Positions 57,439 through 64,000 of a DNA stretch of 64,000 nucleotides are shown in pieces (the first letter of the stretch is position 1; each line of letters opens with the position of its first letter). The DNA comes from Malus domestica. Taxonomy: Eukaryota; Streptophyta; Magnoliopsida; Rosales; Rosaceae. The stretch is taken from contig NC_091661.1 of assembly GCF_042453785.1 (NCBI RefSeq), positions 27,767,501-27,831,500 of the forward strand, in the 5' to 3' direction. Both the position numbers and the translations under genes were made by a program. The notes below the pieces were generated by a model. The model made no database searches. It saw nothing but the letters and a program-made list of their open reading frames with translations, and was not told the origin of the DNA.

Positions 57439-58333
57439 TGTGAACACGGAAAATTCCTGAAACGAATGAGACAAGAACAACGTGCACAAACAAATATTTG
57501 TATTTGATGATTTTGGGTTACAATCTCTCTCTATTTTGATCCTCTGATTCGATCTCCGTAAGGTGTTGATTGGTGGATGTTTTGTTGATCCAAGGGCCGT
57601 TGATGCTTGATCTTGGATGAATTGTTGGAAGTTTCTTCAAAGGGCCGTGGGCTTGATCTTTGAAGGTGGATTTGAGCGGATCTTCAAGGAGCCGTTGGGA
57701 CTTGATCTTGAAGAACAGTGATGAACGGATCTTCAAGGGCTTTTGGGCTTGATCTTGAAGAACAGTGATGAACGGATCTTCAAGGGCTTTTGGGCTTAAT
57801 CTTGAAGAACGGTTGGATGTGTGTGGATTTGTCGACGTTGTTGATCCAAAGGGCCGTTGGGGCTTGATCTTGGATGAACGGATGATGAACGATGGTGCTT
57901 TCTTCAAGGGCCGTCGGGGCTTGATCTTGAATTGGTGGATGATTGTTGATCCAAAGGGCCGTTGGGGCTTGATCTTGGATGAACGATGAACGAAGAACGA
58001 AGAGAGCTTTCTTGATTCTTCGGGAACCTGGATGCTTGAAAGCTTCGGAGTTTCAGAGCTTCAGAGCTTCAAGGTGTAATATCAATTCGTCCCCTTAAAT
58101 GAATGAAATGGGCTTGTATTTATAGAATTTTCCAAGGCCTAACTTTGAATATAATATTCCAGATGAAATAAGTTGTTTCTGCCAGGTGTTGACACGTGTC
58201 CTATTTGATGACTTTTCCAACTCATTTCAATTTTCGTTGAGTCACACGCTACGTGTAAAATTTATGTAATACATGAGCGTTGAAACTTTGATTTATCGGT
58301 CAACATTTATTTACCGAAATTTCGATGTCTACA
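57439..58333 (-). repeat. 3' LTR of the right retrotransposon
   Basis: 895 bp. On -, it starts TGTAGACATCGAAATTTCGG and ends CGTGTTCACA, with a TATA-like TATAAATACAAG (about 58112-58123). The internal GATCAAGCCC-type minisatellite differs in unit number and order from the left LTR. The five bases beyond the end on the plus strand are AGAAT (57434-57438). Confidence 0.85.
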
Positions 58334-58419
58334 AATGCCCCCACTTCAAGTCGCGTCGTGTACATGTGCTTGTCGCGTGTATGAGATGCGTTTTGAAGTC
58401 CCTTACTGTAGATGTCGAT

Positions 58420-58840
58420 CCAAGGGCCGTCGAGGCTTGATCTTGAATTGGGCTGGAGATTTCTCAAGGGCCGTTGAGGCTTGATCTTGAATTGGGCTTG
58501 AGATTTCTTCAAGGGCCGTTGAGGCTTGTTCTTGAACTTTCGTTTGAAATTTCTTCAAGGGTCGTCGAGGCTTGATCTTGAAGGTTGAAATTGGACCACA
58601 AGGAGCTTCATGTGGTAGATGATCTTTGACTTTGGTAGTGGGTGAATCGGCACGTATTTTGTTGCGCTTGTTGACTTTCCACAGCTTTGATCTTGAACTA
58701 GGTTTTGATTCAAGGGTGGTAGACACTTGATCTTGAATCAGACTTGTGATTTCTTCCAGGGCCGTCGAGGCTTGATTTCGAATTTGGCTGAAAGCTTCTT
58801 CAAGGGCCGTTGAGGCTTGATTTTTGAAGGTTGACTCGAA
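58420..58840 (-). repeat. Minisatellite of the right element, GGGCCGTNGAGGCTTGAT units
   Basis: About eight imperfect units containing AAGGGCCGTCGAGGCTTGAT and TTGAAATTTCTTC or similar. It is the counterpart of 5131-5590. Confidence 0.75.
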
Positions 58841-59769
58841 CACATGACAAGCAGGCACGAGGTAAAGGTGACAACCTGTTTCTTTGTTCAATCTTTCTAA
58901 TTCACACATGAGCGGTTTGGTCAACGGTATGATCTTCAAGATTGATGAACTCTTCTTCCAGTTGGTGACTTGATCTTTAAGGATTCGATTCAAGGGTGGT
59001 GAATCAGCACGTGCAGCCCACAACGCCTAGTAAGTTGACCCAAGAATTTGAGGGTCAAAACGAGTTCTTCATCTCAGACTCTTTCTGCCGAGTTGACTGT
59101 GCATGCTGCATTCTTCTCTGCTTGTTTCTTCAGGCAGATATGGCAGCTTCTCGAGTTCCTCAGTTCGGACTCCTTCCGCTGAGTTGACTGTGCAGACCGC
59201 ATTCTTCTCTGCTTGTTCCTTCTGCACCTTGTCTCCACATGCTGCAAGGTATCATTTTCACTTGCCTTATCTGTTCTCCAGGCAGATGTGGCAGCTTCTT
59301 TGGAAGTACAGCAGCAGTGGGAAACGAGTACTCGAGAGCAGTGCTAGGTAGGCAATCAGGGAAGGGTTCCAAGCAGTCGGTTCCTTACCCAAGTTTAAGT
59401 GGAAGTTCCGGCATATTGTTTTCTTTATCCTTGTCTTTGTAGGTAAGAACAAGGACAAAGGAAAGGACAGGGAGAACGCATGATATGAGATACTTTTGCT
59501 TTCTACCCTGGTGATATGAGATACTTTTGCTTTGGTGTCATTTGTTTGCTGAGGTACCCCAAGGAATAAGGAACACTGAGTGACTCGAGAGGTTTCGTTG
59601 GGAAGGCATTCTCGGAGATGAAGAAAGGTTCCGTATGTCTGCCTTGCTATGGAAGGCGAAGGTGGACAGTTATAGGGAGTTCCTTAATACCTGTAGAGGT
59701 ACTGTTCTTTCACTCGTGTCAGTAGCCAATGCGTGATTGATCAGTATGGCTTCACGTGTTTTCTTCTTT

Positions 59770-60175
59770 ATCAGCAATCTTCGACAAATTGTCCGTAATT
59801 TCCGCCAGGCTGAGTGTGCATGTGACAGGTGTTGACGTGGCTGAAGAAGACTGGCGCTTCTTCAATAACTGGGATCGGCGCTTCGACAAATTACCCGTGA
59901 TTTCCGCAAAGCTGAGTTTGCGTGTGATGGGTGTTGACGAGGTTGAAAAAGACTGGCGCCTCTTCGATATCTGGGATCGGCGCTTCGACAAATTGCCCGT
60001 GATTTTCGCAAAGCTGAGTTTGCGCGTGACGGGTGCTGACGAGGCTGAAAAAGACTGGCGCCTCTTCGATACCTGGGATTGGCGCTTTAACAAATTGCCC
60101 GTAATTTCCGCAAAGCTGAGTTTGCGTGTGTCGGGTGCTAACGCGTCTGGAAAAGCAAGATGCTTCTCCGATTTC
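59770..60175 (-). repeat. Four copies of a 102-bp repeat, open in frame on both strands
   Basis: CGCTTCGACAAATT-type words recur at 59879, 59981 and 60083, giving a period of 102 bp, with a further partial unit on the left. The left element has only two units. The period is a multiple of three, and frames of 140 aa (+) and 151 aa (-, with repeats around KLSFAEITGNLSKRRSQ) stay open across it. Confidence 0.85.
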
Positions 60176-60384
60176 TGAGCTTGCCTCTTCGATTTTTGAA
60201 TCGGCATTTTCGAACTCTGAGCTCGCCTCTTCGATCTCTGAAATCCCGTCGAGTGCTGATTTTTTTTTATAGAGGCATGCAGTTCATTTCAAAGCACACT
60301 TGAATTTTCGCTTGTGAAAACTCCCTTCTTGCACTTCTAAGATCTTGATTTTTTCTGTTTTCTTCTTCCTTCAATACTTTGAAA

Positions 60385-60996
60385 ATGTCTGGCCCCTCCG
60401 ATCGTCGTTTTGACTTGAATCTTGGTGAAGAGGCAGTCCCTTCTTCTCCAGACAACATATGGCGCCCATCCTTCATATCCCCCACTGGTCCTCTTACCGT
60501 TGGGGATTCAGTGGTGAAGAATGATATGACCGCTGCGGTGGTGGCCCGGAACCTTGTCACTCCCAGAGATAACAGACTACTTTCCAAACGGTCTGATGAG
60601 TTGGCTGTTAAGGATTCTCTGGCTCTCAGTGTGCAGTGTGCAGGTTCTGTGTCTAATATGGCCCAACGCCTATTTGCTCGAACCCGTCAAGTTGAATCAT
60701 TGGCGGCTGAAGTGATGAGTCTCAAACAGGAGATTAGAGGGCTCAAGCAGGAGAACAAACAGTTGCATAAGCTCGCACATAGCTATGCGACAAACATGAA
60801 GAGGAAGATTGACCAGATGCAGGAATCTGATGGTCAGATTTTACTTGATCATCAGAGGTTTGTGGGTTTGTTCCAGCAGCATTTGCCTTCGTCTTCTGAG
60901 GCTCTGCCGACTGCTGAGGCTTCAAACAGTCAACCTCCGGCACCTACTCTTCCTGGAGCTCCGCCGAGTTGTGAGGCGCCACGTAATCGTCCTTGA
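60385..60996 (+). CDS. Antisense additional ORF of the right retrotransposon (203 aa, coiled coil)
   Basis: Counterpart of 3151-3762, with the same start (MSGPSDRRFDLNLGEE), the same length, the same SPDNIWRPSFISP motif and the same coiled coil (VESLAAEVMSLKQEI, NKQLHKL). It runs antisense to its element. A TATA-like TTTATAGAGG lies about 115 bp before the ATG at about 60267, and a T-rich tract follows the stop. Function is unknown. Confidence 0.65.
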   Translation: MSGPSDRRFDLNLGEEAVPSSPDNIWRPSFISPTGPLTVGDSVVKNDMTAAVVARNLVTPRDNRLLSKRSDELAVKDSLALSVQCAGSVSNMAQRLFARTRQVESLAAEVMSLKQEIRGLKQENKQLHKLAHSYATNMKRKIDQMQESDGQILLDHQRFVGLFQQHLPSSSEALPTAEASNSQPPAPTLPGAPPSCEAPRNRP

Positions 60997-61009
60997 AGAT
61001 CCCCTCTTG

Positions 61010-61560
61010 TAATTTTGAGTTGATTTGATTTTTTTTTTTTTTTTAAGGTATGTACACATTTATGTAAAATTTCCTAGAAAAATAAAATGGACTTCTATTT
61101 CTCTTAATGCATTTTTTTTTTCATGCGGTGCCATGTATATATATATAATATATACCCACACAATGTACATACACACGCACACCCACCTTTTTCCTTTTGC
61201 TTTTCGGTGGTGTTCACATCCACCATCATAACTTAAGTGATGGCCACTGCTTGTCTGACGCAACTCCACAAATCATATTTTTATATATAACAAATATATA
61301 CACACATGTCACCACACCTCTTTGCCGTCCACTATCCCCAAATTTTCCTTTATGTTTTATATATATATATATATTTTTTCTTTTTCTGGTGCCTGATGCC
61401 CCATCTTTTTTTCCACATGGTGGTGCTGATCCACCAAGATTTTTTTATATTTTCTTTTCTTTTCTTTTGCCAAAAGCATCCCTTATTTTTTTTTTTTTTT
61501 TAATATATTTTTTTTTTCTGTATAAATTCGGGTGATGGGTAGAGGAATTTGCAGGGAGCG
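61010..61560. repeat. Low-complexity A/T-rich stretch of the right element
   Basis: T-homopolymers and TA runs, the counterpart of 2620-3130. The reading frames are Phe/Leu-rich artefacts. Confidence 0.7.
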
Positions 61561-63214
61561 GAGCAAGGAGGCCGAGAAGACGGTGCTTCGAGCTTCACGA
61601 CCGACTAGTCGTTTGACGGCGGTCTTTGAAGTTGTTGGCAGCTGCGAGGCAAGAGACGGAGGTGACCTTGATGTCGGATCCAGCTAGAATCCAGAGCACA
61701 GCCACTGAGCCCAACCACAGAGCACAGCCACTGCACACCCGTACTGCCACCGAGCATAGCCACCGTACACCCATCGCACTGCCAGCATCTTCACTGCACT
61801 ACCATCTATACTGCCTGTTGAACTTGCTGCACTGCCTTGTCGTCCTTGCACTGTTTCCTTGCTGCACAGCATCGCCGTCGCACCGTCGCAGCATAGCCTT
61901 TGCCATTGCACTGTCCACTGCATCTCCACTGCACCATCCCCATTGCTTCTGCACCGCACACTGTTTTGCATCTTCACTGCGTTGTTTCCTTGCTGCACAG
62001 CCTTGTCGTCCTCACTGCACAAAACTGCACTGCCCTATCTCGCTTGCTGCTGCATCACCACTGCAAGGGGAGAGACAGATTGACAGTGCTTCCGAAGCTT
62101 CTTCGCCACCGTCAACAGCGCCAATCTTCGCTCTCTTAGTTCAGCAAAAGCTTCAGGATCATTTGCGAGTCCAATGACCGAGTCATGAAGATGGAAAGCA
62201 TGGATCCTGCAGCACCAACCCAAGTCATAACCTCAAGCCGAGTCAGAGACAACAATCTAAGTTACAACCTTCAAGTCCAGTGACTGAACTTGAAGATGGA
62301 AAGCATGGATCCTGCAGTACCAACCCAAGTCACAACCTCAGTCTTGCACTTCTTCCTTCTTTCGACTAGCTTTGGGAGACCAACCGAGAGAAGCAGCAGC
62401 AGTGATAACACCAGCTACAACAGCAGAATTCCGGTACTTGTCAGTCGATACCTTGGCAGTTGACACTCCAGAGGAAGAGGCATTTGGTTTGGCATCAGAG
62501 ACTGAGCCTCCTGAGCTTCCAGCTGATAGATCTGCTCGTTCAGAAAGCGGCAACTGTTAGTCGTTGATCCTGATCTACCTGGCATCCCAAAAGCATCTTC
62601 AATTGGTGGAGCTCAAGAGGTATGGAACCAAGAAATCCTAAATCAGGGGCCAACGTTCCACAAAGATGAAAATATCTCTTAAATTCAGGATGACCACTTT
62701 TCCATCTGAGCACTCCACCACGAACCAGGGAAAGTGATCATCTTCTCCGCGATTGTTGGGAAGGAGGAAGAGTATAGAGAATTTGGTGTAGGCGGGGTAT
62801 TCGAGCAGCTCGTGGACGCTGGTGGCGGGATCAATGGCGGTGGATCCGTTGATGGTGGCTTGGTTTGTGAGGAGGCTGAACTATTTGCGGAGCTCCGACG
62901 TCATGTGGAGATCTTCGCTGCCGGTGTTGAAGGCACCTGGGAAGATGCCGCGACTTTCTTCGTCCACTTGGGGCTTTTAAACGGCGCCGGATCGATTGGA
63001 ATAGGGGACGTGGTTGGTAGCGTCTGGAGGGAAAATGAACAGTCGAAGTTGGCGTCGGCGCCGAGGCCGAAGGCGGCGCGCGCGAGGTTAGTGAGGCGCA
63101 GCGTTTCCTGGGCATTGGGTTGTTCTTCTCCGTTGCATCTCTGAAGAGGATTTCAGTGGATTGTGAGGAAATGGGAGTGTGAGCAACGGTGGTGTAGATC
63201 AACGGTTGAGTCAC
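61561..63214 (-). other. Captured or unidentified sequence in the right element
   Basis: GC-richer, CTGCAC-rich sequence (61680-62070) followed by gene-like pieces. On -, around 62950 to 62700, a stretch reads STAIDPATSVHELLEYPAYT-like residues, which looks like host protein but which I cannot name. Around 62553-62338 (-) lies a Ser/Ala-rich frame (GSSGGSVSDAKPNASSSG) also not recognised. The 136-aa ORF at 62734-63144 (+) is probably a shadow. Confidence 0.35.
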
Positions 63215-63510
63215 CAGCTGTACCGTGCAAAACTTGCCCTGAAGGCTGGCCGGTTGCTGCGGCTGACTTCAATATTGAAGCATGACTTTGATCTAAAATC
63301 TGGCCCACATTATCACCAAATCTCTGCTTCATAGATGCATCATCCATAGAATCTCTCTGAAGAGGAAGTTTTAATCTTTCCTCATACATCTTTGTAGCCA
63401 TGGCATTTGCTGTTCCAGGATTTTGTCGCATGAGAGGATCATTTCCAACAAGCCCATTTGTAGGTCCATTGTGGAGATGTGCCCCATCTCTTATCTGATG
63501 CGGCTGTGGC
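63215..63510 (-). pseudogene. Captured fragment of a LEUNIG-type corepressor gene
   Basis: On -, the frame reads [61 protein letters not shown] and [20 protein letters not shown], matching the region of LEUNIG between the LUFS domain and the Q-rich part. It is intron-free and only about 95 residues long. LEUNIG itself is a Groucho/TUP1-type transcriptional corepressor in flower development. The LUFS and WD40 domains are absent, so no such activity is expected. It lies in element-sense orientation. Confidence 0.85.
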
Positions 63511-63514
63511 GGTT

Positions 63515-63885
63515 TGACGGATGAGTGCATGCCGGCATCCGTAGCGACGGTGAAGGAGAGGCACCAGGTCCGGTGGATTCGCGGGAGATCGGTCCTGGGT
63601 TGGGCCGAGAGCATGATGATTTTCTGGAGGGTGTCGGCGGCGATGAACCGGAGATGGCGTTGTTCTGGAGCCCGATCGTGAGGAGCCGGGTGAGATTGTC
63701 TGGAAAGGGTCCCCGGAGGTTGTTGTCGGCGAGGTCGAGAAGCTTGAGCTTGGTGCAGTTGACGAGAGGAGAAACGGCTTGGTGCAGTTGACGAGAGGAG
63801 AAACGGTGCCGTTGAGGCGGTTGTTGTGGAGGTCGAGCTTCGAATCTCTCTGCACACCCATTTTCAAAAGCTTATCTGGCATGGA
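63515..63885 (-). pseudogene. Captured fragment of an LRR receptor-like kinase gene
   Basis: On -, after DSKL the sequence reads [18 protein letters not shown], and a neighbouring stretch encodes an LRR-like [13 protein letters not shown], like the N-terminal LRRs of PXC1-type receptor kinases. There is no kinase part. It adjoins the LEUNIG fragment and shares about 50 bp at its 5' side with 2103-2155 in the left element. The source-gene assignment is moderate. Confidence 0.6.
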
Positions 63886-64000
63886 CTCTGTGAAATGGAG
63901 GCAGGCTTTCTTGGAGGACCCAGGAGGGCTAGGATTTGGGCAGGGGGCCGGCCTTGGGCTTTCCCTTGATAAATGACAAAGAGTGAGAGTGGGCCAAGGG

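Larger units (their letters stand above)
57439..64000 (-). mobile_element. 3' portion of a large LTR retrotransposon (right copy, inverted)
   Basis: Same family as 1-6645 but on -, so both elements have their 3' LTRs facing inward. Along -, the visible part runs from captured host fragments (64000 to about 61560), through the antisense ORF (60385-60996), 102-bp repeats and minisatellite, to the purine tract (reverse complement GGGGGCA, next to 58334) and the LTR (58333-57439). The window cuts it, so the 5' LTR, primer site and pol are not seen. Tat-lineage placement is an inference. It is a fossil or partial copy. The different LTR length and cargo show that it is a separate insertion, not part of an inverted duplication of the region. 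Confidence 0.8.

Noticed and set aside
57518-57907. 129-aa ORF on - within the right LTR
   Set aside because: It is the minisatellite of the LTR read in frame, not a gene.
1-64000. Whole region as a large inverted duplication bounded by the two retroelements
   Set aside because: The homology stops at the LTR ends and at the cargo boundary; the host DNA next to the two LTRs is unrelated, so these are independent insertions.
1-64000. CRISPR arrays, tRNA or rRNA genes, prokaryotic operons
   Set aside because: None seen; regular repeats here are minisatellites and tandem duplications, and the genes are eukaryotic with introns.

Overview
The window is plant nuclear DNA. Its genes have introns and UTRs, its spacers are AT-rich and full of MITEs, SINEs and LTR elements, and it carries plant-specific genes: a TDR/PXY receptor kinase, a PLAT-domain protein, an SF1 with a C-terminal RRM, and a receptor-like protein. 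The repeat content and protein style suggest a woody rosid, most likely Rosaceae (apple/pear type). That taxon is an inference from memory; no search was run.

Layout. Both ends are the 3' portions of two related, inward-facing LTR retrotransposons of one family, probably Ty3/gypsy Tat-like. The left copy is on + with its 3' LTR at 5659-6645. The right copy is on - with its 3' LTR at 57439-58333. Each carries an antisense 203-residue ORF, tandem-repeat-rich 3' regions, and a block of captured, intron-free host gene fragments that differs between the copies. The left block holds an RPB3 N-terminus fused to an aleurain-like cysteine protease. The right block holds LEUNIG and LRR-kinase pieces plus unidentified fragments.

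Between them lie, from left to right: a long-TIR element and a hairpin MITE (7.5-8.6 kb); a two-exon PLAT-domain gene (9.9-10.6 kb); an EIX/Cf-type LRR receptor-like protein gene on - broken by a 1,155-bp Mutator-like insertion (14.5-18.2 kb); an SF1/BBP splicing factor with an uninterrupted CDS (20.6-22.9 kb); a nine-exon RNA polymerase III RPC4 gene whose third intron holds an RTE-type LINE fragment (26.7-30.3 kb); and a 3,284-bp direct tandem duplication (29988-36555). The duplication copies the last RPC4 exon and the whole of a divergently placed tail-anchored protein gene of unknown function. Next come an RPL15 pseudogene that still has introns (39.3-40.7 kb), a long repeat-rich stretch without convincing genes (40.7-51.5 kb) that includes a solo LTR with perfect 5-bp target duplications, and a TDR/PXY receptor kinase gene (51.7-55.7 kb) preceded by a 53-codon uORF whose stop overlaps the main start codon.

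The intact genes do not form a pathway; this is an ordinary plant neighbourhood of unrelated housekeeping (SF1, RPC4), signalling (TDR, RLP) and stress-type (PLAT) genes. The most interesting points are the two retroelement copies with different host-gene cargo and a conserved antisense ORF, the tandem duplication that changed one gene copy's upstream region, the transposon-split RLP, and the TDR uORF.
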